A DNA stretch of 64,000 nt from the NCBI RefSeq assembly GCF_024158915.1, contig NZ_JAMZGF010000024.1, positions 1 to 64,000 of the forward strand, given 5' to 3'. The position numbers were made by a program, and so were the translations under genes. The stretch's first letter is position 1. Each line of letters starts with the position of its first letter. Positions 44,536-53,692 of the stretch are shown one piece after another. Source of the DNA: Chryseobacterium sp. S0630. GTDB lineage: Bacteria > Bacteroidota > Bacteroidia > Flavobacteriales > Weeksellaceae. Below the pieces are notes generated by a model. The model did no database searches, had not been told where the DNA came from, and saw nothing but the letters and a program-made list of their open reading frames with translations.

Positions 44536-47328
44536 TTAATCATTTTTAATCAACGGAATATTTGCACTTATTCCAAATAAGGACTCTAATTCTTTTATCA
44601 CATCAAAAGGAGGAATTACATTTTTAAAGTCCCCTTTAGCAATTTCATATTTCCCATTTCTGCTTTCCTCCACTTTATGTTTATTTTTTGCAATTTTAAT
44701 AGCAAGACCTACACTTATTGTGACTACATATTGGGCATCAAGACCGTCAAATCCGAGAACAGGACGGTAATAAAGTCCTTTTTCATCATAGTTGATACCA
44801 TGTCCATAGGTTATGGAAGCACTTCCGGATGCTGATGCTTCAAAATAAGCTTCTGCTTTTATAACAGCCAGTGAAACTTCTCCCTGAATTTTCACTCCTA
44901 CTTTCAATTCCAGTTTAAGTTTACTCTTACTTGAGACTTTAAATTCGGAATCTTTGAGTTTTCCTGCCGTATTAAATTTAAATTCGGATTCCACTTCTAT
45001 CGTACTGGAAATAATAAGGTCCATAAAGATATCAACGGATGCCTTAAAGCCTGCATTATCATTCCCTACATCAATTCCGGATTTCAGTTTTCCCTGAATT
45101 TCCTGATACAGTCTTGTTACTCCCGGCGCAGCTGTTCCTCCGCTTACCGCTCCGGAAATACCAAATACCAGAGCTCCCAGAAGATCAACTGTCATTTCCA
45201 GACCAATCAGCGGATTTGCTTTCAAACTTATAGCTACATCTGTACCAATAATGGCATTATTATCTTTAGGATGCTTTAAAAGCCAATTACCGGACAGCTC
45301 CATATTGGGAGGTTTCACGGCAAAACTTACCGGAATTCCCTTAGGAGAAATGGAACGTACTTTTCCTTTGGCCTGATTAAGAACTCCATCTGACAATGCT
45401 CCTATGGCAGCAAATGTATCATATATTTTTTTAAACTTGGTTTCGTATTGATATTTTAGCTCTTTTTCCTGCTGATCATTGTTCCATTTTGCCTTTAAAC
45501 TAAATGCCAGTGAAGCGTCTTTTTGTTTCCATCTTTTTTCTGCTCCCATTTTGCCTGCTCTTTTCTGCAGTTCTTTATGTTCATGGGGATCCATATTCAT
45601 CCACTTTACGCTAAGATCATTGGTAAGGTTCAGCGTAAAGCTCAAAGTCCAGTTGATATCCGGATAGGCTTTTATCAATACCGTGGTCCTTTTCTCATTG
45701 CTATAATATCTGCAGGTATGAACATGCAGATGAAACTGATTCGGATTTGTCCCTGCAGGCCAGATATATTGTATAGGAAGAGCATTAAATTGAGATAAAT
45801 CTGAATATACTCCATAAGTAAAGGAAGGTGTCGTAAATGTTTTTACGGTATCTCCTTTATCGATTGCCTGTCCTACATCTACAACCTGAATCTGTTTTTT
45901 ATGTTTTCCTTTGCTGTCTCTGAAACACTCATTGGTTTGAAAACCTGTGACATCAATGATCAGGTTTTTCTTTGTAGAGACATCTGGTGCTGTTACTTCA
46001 TAATGGATGGTCTGTGCATCATGGGCATTAAAAACAAATGAGATATCTACTCTACGGTTATTTTCATAGTCTTTCTCATTTTTGTATTTGATATTGTCTC
46101 TTCCCATTTTATCATCGGTAGGATCTACTTCTCCTTTTCCTACTGAGATTATTCTTCTGGGATCTAATCCACCATCGGCAAAGAATTTTTTGACAACATC
46201 TGCTCTTCTTTGGGAAAGTCCTTTGTTGTAATTTTCTTTTCCTATGACACAGGCATAGCCGCTGAGATTCATGGTGGCATCTTTATGTTCCAGAAGGAAT
46301 TTAAGGACATTATTAAGAACCGCAACGCCATCTTTATCAATGACTGTGGAATCAAATTTATAATAGATTGTTCTCTGAATATGTTCCTGAAGGGCAGCAG
46401 ACTTTAGCAATTTGACACCGTTTCCATTGTCAAACACTTTAACGGTTGTATTGCTGGCTTTTCCGTCCTTGGTTTCATTTTCAGTAATCTTGATCACTTC
46501 AAACTTACAGGGCTCAAGTCTGACAGAGTTTACATCCGGTTTATAGACTTTGGTTGGCGTCTGGTTCTGTGCTCCATTGGTATTGGTAGTAGCCACTTTA
46601 TTTTTTACATTCAGATAGATGGCATGAAGGTCATCACCCAATTTATCTTTGATGTATTGTTTGGAAGCAACATCTTTCACTTTAACATAGAATTCCTCTA
46701 CATTCTGGATATTATCTACATAGGCCATCCAGGCGAAGGTATTTTCTATTTTCAGATTGACTTCACCATCTATTACCTGTACATTATTGTAGGTATGGAC
46801 CAGTTTATCTGCTTTTGCTGTCTGCTGATTCCAAAGTTCGATACTGACTGTATTTCCATTCAGACCTTCTGTCATCAGGTTCAGGTGTACAATGTGTCCG
46901 TAGGAAATGTATTCGCTCTTTTTATTGTTTTTGATGCTTTTGCTGTTTTTCTGTGTAGACCATTTGCTGCTCACAATTTTGGGGTCACACCAGCCTTTTA
47001 CAAATATCCCTGTGTTACTTTTAGTATCTCTTACTCCAGAAAGACTGGCTTCAATATAAAACTGATAGCTTCCACAGAACTGTTTGCCAATTAAAAATTT
47101 ATATCCGGTAGCAGAAGTGATCTGATTGATGATAATTTTTTTGCTGCTGTTCTGTCTCATCCAGGTGAGCGGTTTCTTTTTGTCTGCATCTGTAGTTCCA
47201 GGCAGCCAATCATCAACCCCGAACTGTACCCACTGATCCGGCTTAATGGTAATCCTCTGTCCTAATACAGACATTTTGGGATAGTACAATCCGCTTACAA
47301 CTTTTATTTTTTTAACGCCTTTTGCCAT
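44536..47328 (-). CDS. Large OmpA-domain protein, candidate T6SS effector
   Basis: The protein has 930 residues and no signal peptide. Residues 1-300 are beta-rich Ig-like segments. An OmpA-type peptidoglycan-binding domain spans about 320-432, with Y-K-F-D-S at 323, L-S-Q-R-R-A-D-V-V near 372 and N-R-R-V-D-I at 424. The middle (about 450-690) is again beta-rich. From about 690 the protein turns hydrophobic and Gly/Ser/Ala-rich with amphipathic strands, which could insert in a membrane. The upstream gene is a PAAR-like tip (11 nt away) and the downstream gene a lipoprotein. I infer a wall-anchoring toxin carried on the T6SS tip. Confidence 0.75.
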   Translation of the reverse strand: MAKGVKKIKVVSGLYYPKMSVLGQRITIKPDQWVQFGVDDWLPGTTDADKKKPLTWMRQNSSKKIIINQITSATGYKFLIGKQFCGSYQFYIEASLSGVRDTKSNTGIFVKGWCDPKIVSSKWSTQKNSKSIKNNKKSEYISYGHIVHLNLMTEGLNGNTVSIELWNQQTAKADKLVHTYNNVQVIDGEVNLKIENTFAWMAYVDNIQNVEEFYVKVKDVASKQYIKDKLGDDLHAIYLNVKNKVATTNTNGAQNQTPTKVYKPDVNSVRLEPCKFEVIKITENETKDGKASNTTVKVFDNGNGVKLLKSAALQEHIQRTIYYKFDSTVIDKDGVAVLNNVLKFLLEHKDATMNLSGYACVIGKENYNKGLSQRRADVVKKFFADGGLDPRRIISVGKGEVDPTDDKMGRDNIKYKNEKDYENNRRVDISFVFNAHDAQTIHYEVTAPDVSTKKNLIIDVTGFQTNECFRDSKGKHKKQIQVVDVGQAIDKGDTVKTFTTPSFTYGVYSDLSQFNALPIQYIWPAGTNPNQFHLHVHTCRYYSNEKRTTVLIKAYPDINWTLSFTLNLTNDLSVKWMNMDPHEHKELQKRAGKMGAEKRWKQKDASLAFSLKAKWNNDQQEKELKYQYETKFKKIYDTFAAIGALSDGVLNQAKGKVRSISPKGIPVSFAVKPPNMELSGNWLLKHPKDNNAIIGTDVAISLKANPLIGLEMTVDLLGALVFGISGAVSGGTAAPGVTRLYQEIQGKLKSGIDVGNDNAGFKASVDIFMDLIISSTIEVESEFKFNTAGKLKDSEFKVSSKSKLKLELKVGVKIQGEVSLAVIKAEAYFEASASGSASITYGHGINYDEKGLYYRPVLGFDGLDAQYVVTISVGLAIKIAKNKHKVEESRNGKYEIAKGDFKNVIPPFDVIKELESLFGISANIPLIKND

Positions 47329-47339
47329 TTTCTTATCAT

Positions 47340-47828
47340 TTAGATTGCACCATCCTGCCCTCCTCCTGAAGGCTGTTCGTTATACATTTCCTCGGAATCT
47401 ACCAACGGATTGATCTGCTGCTGAACGTCTTTGTCAGCATTTTTAAAGTTCTGCTGGCTGGCTTCTGCTCTCTGCCCATGGTCTATAATCTCAATGCACG
47501 GCGTTCCGGCAATAGCACAAACGGCCTTGCTGTCTTCTACAATGATGTATCCGCCATTGCTGAGCTGTACTTTATCATAGAACTTCTGCCATTCTGTAAC
47601 CATAATTTTGCATGGAGGTGGTGGCACTCCCATTTTGGTACAGTTTCCGAATGTATTTTTTTCAAATGTGGCGGCTCCTATTTCTTTCGTAGTGACGATC
47701 AGTTTTTTGGAAGCGCTTTTATCATTGGCATATTCTTTTTGATGTGTAAGTACTTTCAGCTTGTCCGGCATCTGCCCGAACTGGCATTTGCATAGGGCGC
47801 CCTGTACTACAATATGTTTTTCTGCCAT
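47340..47828 (-). CDS. DUF4280 PAAR-like protein
   Basis: This 162-residue protein matches DUF4280, the Bacteroidetes PAAR-like family. It opens H-I-V-V-Q-G-A-L-C-K-C, has G-N-C-T-K-M-G-V-P-P-P-P-C in the middle and a later A-V-C-A-I-A-G-T-P-C-I-E-I. The paired Cys residues could coordinate metal at the spike apex, as in PAAR tips. A polar Gln/Asp-rich tail (about 125-162) has no toxin motif. It sits directly upstream of the 930-residue protein, consistent with delivering it as cargo. Confidence 0.88.
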   Translation of the reverse strand: MAEKHIVVQGALCKCQFGQMPDKLKVLTHQKEYANDKSASKKLIVTTKEIGAATFEKNTFGNCTKMGVPPPPCKIMVTEWQKFYDKVQLSNGGYIIVEDSKAVCAIAGTPCIEIIDHGQRAEASQQNFKNADKDVQQQINPLVDSEEMYNEQPSGGGQDGAI

Positions 47829-47857
47829 ATTAATTTTATCTTTAGTGAAATGGTAAT

Positions 47858-48901
47858 TTAGTTTTCATCAATTCCTGAAACTGATACTGAAATCTTTTTC
47901 TCTTCCTGCAGCATGATACTGCATTCCAGGTAAAGAGATTCCGGAAGTGACGTTTCTCCTTTCAGATAACTTATGAGTCTGAAAGTTCCTTCTTCATTCA
48001 TCACAGGGTCGTCTTCTATGATCAATGAAAAAGGTGATCTTCTTATAAAATCATCAATATTTCTTTCTTCATATAATTTTCCTGACCCTTCTATGGTGAT
48101 CAGGCCTGTTTCCTGTTTTAACGGATCTGTTTCCAGTATCAATTTATAGCTGGGTTCAATCGCATTGTCTAGTACAGGAAAGGTTGTTGTTATCTCTGTT
48201 TTAAATTCCTTTCCGAAACTTTGATATATTCCAAAGAATAAAGTACGGATGAAGTAATCATTTTTAAGGTAAAGACTGATCGCTTCAGACTGGCTGATTA
48301 CTTTTTCAATCTTTCCGCAGTATTCGTCTACGGTTTCGCCTTCAAATTCTTTATATAATTCTTCTTTTACAGCGGTCCATCTTTTAGAAAATTCCTCAGC
48401 ATTTTCTACTGTTTCGAATTTCCCATGTTCATCTGTGCTGATCTGTAAAGGATATAAAACCTTAGATGTTCTGTACGCCAGCAGATCTGCAATTTCATTC
48501 ACTTCCTCTTCGTTAAGATAAAGGTTGGACGTTCTGTCTATCTCAAAAAAATGATGTCCTTTTTCTGTTTTCAGCCAGCGAACTGATGTTTCATATTTTA
48601 ATTCGCTTTTATGTTCTCCTTTTTCAATGGTAATGACTACGCTGTATCTTCGCACTGAAGTTTCCGGCTGAAGAGTAAGACTGTTTCCTCTTCCGAATTT
48701 TACTAAAAGATTTTTATCTGCCACTGCAGTTCTCGGAACAAAAAGTTCTTTCTGCCCGTTAAGATTGATCAGAATCATATCCTTCACCGCACAGTGGTTA
48801 TTATGGAAGTGTTTTAATGCATCTTTATCAAGTCCGTACAGCGAGGCTATACTTTTTAAAGTTTCATCTTTCTGGACGGTATGTATGTTATATTTCTGCA
48901 T
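47858..48901 (-). CDS. LysM-domain protein of the T6SS cargo run
   Basis: This protein has 347 residues from the ATG at 48901 (a TTG six codons upstream is less likely). A single LysM motif at the N-terminus reads H-T-V-Q-K-D-E-T-L-K-S-I-A-S-L-Y-G-L. The remaining 290 residues are mixed alpha/beta and not recognised. LysM-containing proteins without signal peptides often accompany VgrG and PAAR genes in Bacteroidetes, where they may act as adaptors or effector chaperones. It lies between the DUF2235 and DUF4280 genes with short gaps (57 and 29 nt). Confidence 0.75.
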   Translation of the reverse strand: MQKYNIHTVQKDETLKSIASLYGLDKDALKHFHNNHCAVKDMILINLNGQKELFVPRTAVADKNLLVKFGRGNSLTLQPETSVRRYSVVITIEKGEHKSELKYETSVRWLKTEKGHHFFEIDRTSNLYLNEEEVNEIADLLAYRTSKVLYPLQISTDEHGKFETVENAEEFSKRWTAVKEELYKEFEGETVDEYCGKIEKVISQSEAISLYLKNDYFIRTLFFGIYQSFGKEFKTEITTTFPVLDNAIEPSYKLILETDPLKQETGLITIEGSGKLYEERNIDDFIRRSPFSLIIEDDPVMNEEGTFRLISYLKGETSLPESLYLECSIMLQEEKKISVSVSGIDEN

Positions 48902-48958
48902 AAAATGTTCCTGCTTCAAATTCTTTCTTTGGATAGTATCTTTTTTAAAAATTTAATT

Positions 48959-50371
48959 CTAATGGATAACTCTTGTTCTGTTCGGTCTCGGATCCATACC
49001 GATCTTTTCCCTTCTTGCTGACCAGTGAAGGTAATGAAGACGAAGGAATCTCAAATCGTTCTGTTCTTTTACTTCTTTCTGATAAGCATCCTGACGGTTT
49101 TCCGGGACTTCGTTTCCACCATAGGCATCACGCAGTGCTTTAAAATGTTTGAAGGCATAAGGTTTGCCATTTCCCATCACATACGTTCTGAGACGGTCTT
49201 TTATTCCTATTAAAAACTGATCATTCAAAATGGAATATTTATCATCAGTCATTTTTTTTAAGATGATAGGAAGATTTTTCTCAATGCCGTATTCAGCCAT
49301 AAAATGTAGAGGAATATAGCTGTAAGTTTTCAGCAGGTAACGGGATCCTCTCAATGATAAATAGAATCCGGGAGTAATGGTAAGCATATCTTTTTCATAC
49401 CAACCTTCGGATACAAGTTCTACTTTTAATGCTTCTAATTTGGAACTTGTTGTCCAGGACGTTTCCACCTCTTCCCATGTTTCCTGTCCGTTTTCATAAG
49501 CTCCTCCAACGTCACAGTGTACACCAGGAAATGTTTTTTCAGTTCCGATATGTACTCTTGTAAGGTCAAAGTTTTCTCTGTGTTCATTTTCTGCGATGAA
49601 GTGAACTACAGTCTGGGCTTTTCCGATATCGTTCAGGCTTAATTCTTCTACGTCATTGCTGAAATTGGGCATTGGTGACAGATATTTTGAATAAGAAGAA
49701 ACGGTATCGTAAATTCCCAGAAATCTTACTTTCAACACATCTACTTTGAGTCCTGCTTCTTCGAGTTTAAGGCCAAGATGTCCCCATTTTGGAAGTTCTT
49801 CTGAAGCAACACTTTTTCCATCATCATCGGAATATGTTGTCACTGAAACCGCTTCGTTGGCAACTGTGCGTGAAGTGGCTTTATATTTTGCTCTTCCGAT
49901 TTCGTATACAAAATTACGGGCAGCAGCGGCTCCACGGCTGAAACCGAATACATCGAAAGTAAGAACCGCAATTTTATCAGCTTTTTTTTCTGCTTTAATG
50001 GTTTTCACCTTCTTTACAATCTCTTCACAGCCTTTTCTCACCTTTGCTCTGATCCCGGTATCTCCGGTTCCGAAAGCATATCCAAGGGTAGCATCTCCTT
50101 CTTTATCCTGTGTACCGATTCCTTCTATATAAATCCCGAAGTTTTTATCATAGTTATCCCACATGCGGGCAACATTACTCCAGTCATTATTATAACTGGT
50201 ATTGTCTGTATCTTTTCCACCGTGTTTTTTATGGGCATCTGTTCCCTTTTTTCTTTCGTCCGTATTGGTTTTATTATTCAGGGTTCCGTCAAAAAAAATC
50301 CCAATGGTAATATCCAGTACTTCCTCTTTGGATACAGATGGTGTATAACTTCCAAATTGATTGTTGTGCAT
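48959..50371 (-). CDS. DUF2235 (Tle1-type) phospholipase candidate
   Basis: The protein has 470 residues with an alpha/beta-hydrolase fold of the DUF2235 type found in Tle1 T6SS lipase effectors. The start motif is I-G-I-F-F-D-G-T-L-N-N (about 23-33). The nucleophile Ser145 lies in G-F-S-R-G (143-147). The acid Asp is in H-C-D-V-G-G-A-Y, and a late His occurs in L-H-Y-L-H-W. There is no signal peptide, as expected for T6SS cargo. The upstream neighbour is a DUF2931 lipoprotein, a plausible periplasmic immunity protein. It would hydrolyse membrane phospholipids in target cells. Confidence 0.88.
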   Translation of the reverse strand: MHNNQFGSYTPSVSKEEVLDITIGIFFDGTLNNKTNTDERKKGTDAHKKHGGKDTDNTSYNNDWSNVARMWDNYDKNFGIYIEGIGTQDKEGDATLGYAFGTGDTGIRAKVRKGCEEIVKKVKTIKAEKKADKIAVLTFDVFGFSRGAAAARNFVYEIGRAKYKATSRTVANEAVSVTTYSDDDGKSVASEELPKWGHLGLKLEEAGLKVDVLKVRFLGIYDTVSSYSKYLSPMPNFSNDVEELSLNDIGKAQTVVHFIAENEHRENFDLTRVHIGTEKTFPGVHCDVGGAYENGQETWEEVETSWTTSSKLEALKVELVSEGWYEKDMLTITPGFYLSLRGSRYLLKTYSYIPLHFMAEYGIEKNLPIILKKMTDDKYSILNDQFLIGIKDRLRTYVMGNGKPYAFKHFKALRDAYGGNEVPENRQDAYQKEVKEQNDLRFLRLHYLHWSARREKIGMDPRPNRTRVIH

Positions 50372-50405
50372 AGTTCTTGTTTTTAAATTGACTGATTGAA
50401 TGTAA

Positions 50406-51455
50406 TTATTCTATCTTACGGGATACCCTGATTTTTGCTTTGGTAACGGCCAGTTTTTCTTTTTCAGATTCTAAAGACACTAAAACTTTGGTATTGTCTT
50501 CGTTTACTTTAATGGTCAGATCAATATTTTTGTCTTTTCCTGATTTCTGAAACAAATCAAATATTTCTTTATCATCAAAAGCGTCTATCCATACTGCATA
50601 TCTGTTGTTATTTTTATCTTTCCAGTAAAAACCACAAAATCTTGGTACAGCTCTGCTTTTATAGGTATTCTCTTTTAAACTTTGGTCAAAAAGATTTTCC
50701 TGTTCTCCGTTATAATTGGTAAAACCGAAATCGATCCACGTGGCTCCTTCAGGAAGCTCCACAGCAGGTTTCCAGTTGTATTTCTCTCTGTATACATTAT
50801 AAATATCTGCTGCAGGATAGCCTTCTTTTTCAATTTTCTCACGGACTTCCGGCTTGAATGTCTTGTAAGAAGGATCTTTAAGCATTCTGTCTGCAAAACC
50901 TTCCTTCAACATATACTGAGCATTATCGTATGCTTTTTCTTTGGTAATAATGGTATCATGAGCCTGAAAAGCACCTATTTCTTTCTGGTTTCCGGGACCT
51001 TTCATCCAAAGCACTACTCTTCCCTGCGGAGCTAGTCCTACCACAAAGGAATTGTAAGTGGATTTCTTTTTCGTATCCTGATCTACAAATCCTTCATCAA
51101 AAAGGCTTTTTATCTTTTCTTTATCCAGATTCCATTTTCCGGTGTAGAATTTATTTTCTACCAAGGAATACCATGTGAATTCCAGCTCATGAGGAGCATC
51201 CATTCTTTCGGTATTGACGTTCATGGTGCCTCCTTCTTTTCCCCATCCTGTATTCTGTGTTCCCCAGATGGCATCAAAGCCGTAAGTAAAATCATCGGCA
51301 ACAATAGCTCCTTCATACACTTCCATCGGGTATTCCTGCGGTGCAGAAACGGTTCCCAGCCAACTGTATTTTTCTTCCATTTTTTTATTCTGACAATTCG
51401 TTAATGAAAAACACCCTATTAAAAGAATCAGCAGGTTGTACTTACTTATGACCAT
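50406..51455 (-). CDS. DUF2931 family lipoprotein, possible immunity protein
   Basis: This 349-residue lipoprotein has lipobox L-T-N-C (Cys21). The mature part holds the DUF2931 pattern: Y-S-W-L-G-T-V-S-A-P-Q-E-Y-P, then W-G-T-Q-N-T-G-W-G and a G-A-T-W-I-D-F-G-F-T-N-Y segment. The family is uncharacterised but recurs beside T6SS lipase genes. The start overlaps the end of the small spike-like gene by 14 nt. Its position directly before the DUF2235 gene, with 34 nt between, supports an immunity role by analogy with periplasmic Tle1 inhibitors. Confidence 0.82.
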   Translation of the reverse strand: MVISKYNLLILLIGCFSLTNCQNKKMEEKYSWLGTVSAPQEYPMEVYEGAIVADDFTYGFDAIWGTQNTGWGKEGGTMNVNTERMDAPHELEFTWYSLVENKFYTGKWNLDKEKIKSLFDEGFVDQDTKKKSTYNSFVVGLAPQGRVVLWMKGPGNQKEIGAFQAHDTIITKEKAYDNAQYMLKEGFADRMLKDPSYKTFKPEVREKIEKEGYPAADIYNVYREKYNWKPAVELPEGATWIDFGFTNYNGEQENLFDQSLKENTYKSRAVPRFCGFYWKDKNNNRYAVWIDAFDDKEIFDLFQKSGKDKNIDLTIKVNEDNTKVLVSLESEKEKLAVTKAKIRVSRKIE

Positions 51456-51612
51456 GGGACATAATCTTCTTATTACTTGCTAAAACCAGGTTATCTCTAT
51501 GTGCTTCCACATTGATTTTCTTTGCTATTTTCTCAACCTTTTTTCCTACGCTCAGGTGGTAAGAATCTTTCACTGTGATGCGCAGATTGGTTGCTGTTTT
51601 GATGATCGCCAT
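51442..51612 (-). CDS. Small VgrG-spike-like protein
   Basis: This 56-residue protein starts at the ATG at 51612, 1 nt after the VgrG stop codon. Its repeated short strands (L-R-I-T-V-K, Y-H-L-S-V-G-K-K-V, I-N-V-E-A-H, L-V-L-A-S-N-K-K-I) look like turns of the gp5/VgrG beta-helix, so it may extend the spike or adapt cargo to it. The frame is open upstream of the ATG, in +1 relative to VgrG. It overlaps the next gene by 14 nt. Its size and composition give no enzymatic hint. Confidence 0.7.
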   Translation of the reverse strand: MAIIKTATNLRITVKDSYHLSVGKKVEKIAKKINVEAHRDNLVLASNKKIMSHGHK

Positions 51613-51613
51613 A

Positions 51614-53545
51614 TCAGAAAAGTTTTGATTTTTCAGCACTGTTGAATTCTACAATCTTTCCGCTCTGCATGGTCATATTTTCCAGTTCGCTGAACATGGA
51701 AATTTCCCCTGCTATCTCGTTGGATGTTTCAGACTGTCTCTTGAATTCTTTTTCAATCATTTCCGTTCTGGTGTCGGAGGTTTCCGTAATGTCTCCCGAA
51801 GCGGTAAGTTTCATATCTTTTCCTGCTATGGAAACAATGTTATCATTCGCGGTACTGGTTATACTTGCTCCTGCTCCTATTGAAATTTCTTTTCCTGCAG
51901 TGATATTGATATTATCGCCAGCGTTTAAAGTAAAATTTTTAGGGGCTTTCATGCTTATATTCCCCTGTCCGTCCATGTAATAGGTATTTCCGCTTGGATC
52001 AAGGATGGTTACGCTTCCTTCTTCATCATTCATTAGAATCCTGATTCCGCTTCTGGTCTGGATGGATTTCAGATGATTGTTAACACCACCTCCTAAAGCA
52101 ATGCCTCCGTGGAACATTCCTCCCATTACAAAAGGTCTGTCCGGATGACTGTGTACAAAATTAACCATCACCTGGTCACCTACTTCGGGAATGGCTACAT
52201 AACCACGGTTTTGGGTAATCTGATCCGTTCCTCCTGCATCAGGGCTCATCATACGGATAAAATGAGTGGTATCATTGGTCTGCCAGTCAAATCTTACCTG
52301 GATTCTTCCTTGTCCTTCAGGATCTGTGTTGGAAATTACCGTGGCAGTCTGTGGCTCTGCTTTCGGAATGGTGTATTCCGGTTTTGGAAGAAAACCTGTA
52401 TCTGCCGCAATTCCTACAAAACTTCCCTTGTAATGACCGATGGTATCAATTTCATGTTCTGCTTCAGTAATCATAATCCTTGTGAAATACGAGGTTTCAT
52501 TAGAATCCTGTTTACGCATCTGGACATCTGCCACGCAACCTGGGTGCAGGAAAGGAACTGTTGTATTTCCTGAAATAGAAAAAACATTGACCGCTTCACT
52601 TCCAGATGCACTTTTCTGAGAGTATTCCACATCTAAGTGGGTAGTGGCTTTGATGGGAGCCATCTGTAAAGCCGGAGTCTTATAAATAGTTTCGTTATGA
52701 CTGTATGCTGTTTTTGCAAGATCGCTTACATGCTTAATGGGTGTAGAACCGGAAGTCAGCCTTTCATTTTTATTACTGTTGTAACCGTAGAATTGAGGTT
52801 TCGTATGTACAGCTTTCAGCTCAACTTTTATTTCATTGGCACTGCTTCCGTAGGTAAGAATAATAGGTTTATTCTGAGTGGGAAGCTTTCCGAAATGTAA
52901 AACTTCACCATCATAGTAAAATTGTTCACTATAGGCCTCAGCCATTCTTGCCAGATAATTATAATGTGTTTCATCATACTGACTGCTATAGATAATCTGA
53001 GAAAAGTTATTGGCATCTACTCTGACATCAAATCGGCTTTTATCAATTCCCTGTTTGATTACTTCTTCAGCAATAATTCCTACGTTGACTGATTGATTAC
53101 CTCCAAAACTCTGGATATGCGGTGCTCCGTCAAGAAGGATGGTAGGGCTAAAACCTGTAAGCACAATATTTCCTAAGCTCATATGCTCCTGACTGAATCC
53201 TACTCCGGTAATTACTCCTACAAAGGTTCTCTCCGGGCTGTTGTCAATATCTTTATAAGAAATAACGGCTGTAAGTCGTTTTCCAAGGAATTTATTGGCT
53301 TCTTCCAATGAATGGGTCTGTCTGTCTCCCAGAGTATCGTGTGCCAGTGTCAGCGTAAATTCGTGATGTCGTCTGGTACTTTGCTTAAGCTTGAAATGCT
53401 TATAGTACTTGATAATTTTCCCTTCTATGACAAGAGAGAGTTTTACCAGACGGTTGATACCTGTGTGATGGTTTTCGGAAATACCATCTGCATTCTGCGT
53501 CGGACGAAAAGACGTCGCTTGTGAGTTTCCAGGTGTATTTGACAT
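51614..53545 (-). CDS. vgrG: Type VI secretion spike protein VgrG (TssI)
   Basis: This 643-residue spike protein has an N-terminal gp27-like base (about 30-390). The gp5-like OB-fold follows (about 393-480, with D-P-E-G-Q-G-R-I-Q-V-R-F and G-D-Q-V-M-V-N-F-V), and then a beta-helix with repeats such as D-N-I-N-I-T-A-G-K-E. It forms the puncturing tip of a T6SS-iii apparatus. No toxin domain is fused at the C-terminus. It is the first gene of a run of at least 12 closely packed genes, and it follows tssD with a terminator between them. Confidence 0.96.
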   Translation of the reverse strand: MSNTPGNSQATSFRPTQNADGISENHHTGINRLVKLSLVIEGKIIKYYKHFKLKQSTRRHHEFTLTLAHDTLGDRQTHSLEEANKFLGKRLTAVISYKDIDNSPERTFVGVITGVGFSQEHMSLGNIVLTGFSPTILLDGAPHIQSFGGNQSVNVGIIAEEVIKQGIDKSRFDVRVDANNFSQIIYSSQYDETHYNYLARMAEAYSEQFYYDGEVLHFGKLPTQNKPIILTYGSSANEIKVELKAVHTKPQFYGYNSNKNERLTSGSTPIKHVSDLAKTAYSHNETIYKTPALQMAPIKATTHLDVEYSQKSASGSEAVNVFSISGNTTVPFLHPGCVADVQMRKQDSNETSYFTRIMITEAEHEIDTIGHYKGSFVGIAADTGFLPKPEYTIPKAEPQTATVISNTDPEGQGRIQVRFDWQTNDTTHFIRMMSPDAGGTDQITQNRGYVAIPEVGDQVMVNFVHSHPDRPFVMGGMFHGGIALGGGVNNHLKSIQTRSGIRILMNDEEGSVTILDPSGNTYYMDGQGNISMKAPKNFTLNAGDNINITAGKEISIGAGASITSTANDNIVSIAGKDMKLTASGDITETSDTRTEMIEKEFKRQSETSNEIAGEISMFSELENMTMQSGKIVEFNSAEKSKLF

Positions 53546-53643
53546 ATTTTTAGTGATTTGATTAGTTTTCTAAACGATTATTCAACAGAAAGAGAGTTTA
53601 AAAATGAAAACAAAAGATCCTGCAGAATATAGTCTTAGGTAAA

Positions 53644-53676
53644 AAAAGACCGTCTTATAAGGACAGTCTTTTATTT
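53644..53676 (-). terminator. Terminator after tssD
   Basis: AAAAGAC-c-GTC (53644-53654) pairs with GAC-a-GTCTTTT (53662-53672), with one mismatch and a 7-nt loop. It ends the highly expressed tube-protein transcript before vgrG. Confidence 0.8.
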
Positions 53677-53692
53677 CTTACTCATGAAAGAC

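Noticed and set aside
51600..51645. Programmed +1 frameshift joining VgrG to the small downstream protein
   Set aside because: The frames are compatible, but the sequence before the VgrG stop codon is not a recognised slippery site and the small gene has its own ATG 1 nt after the stop.
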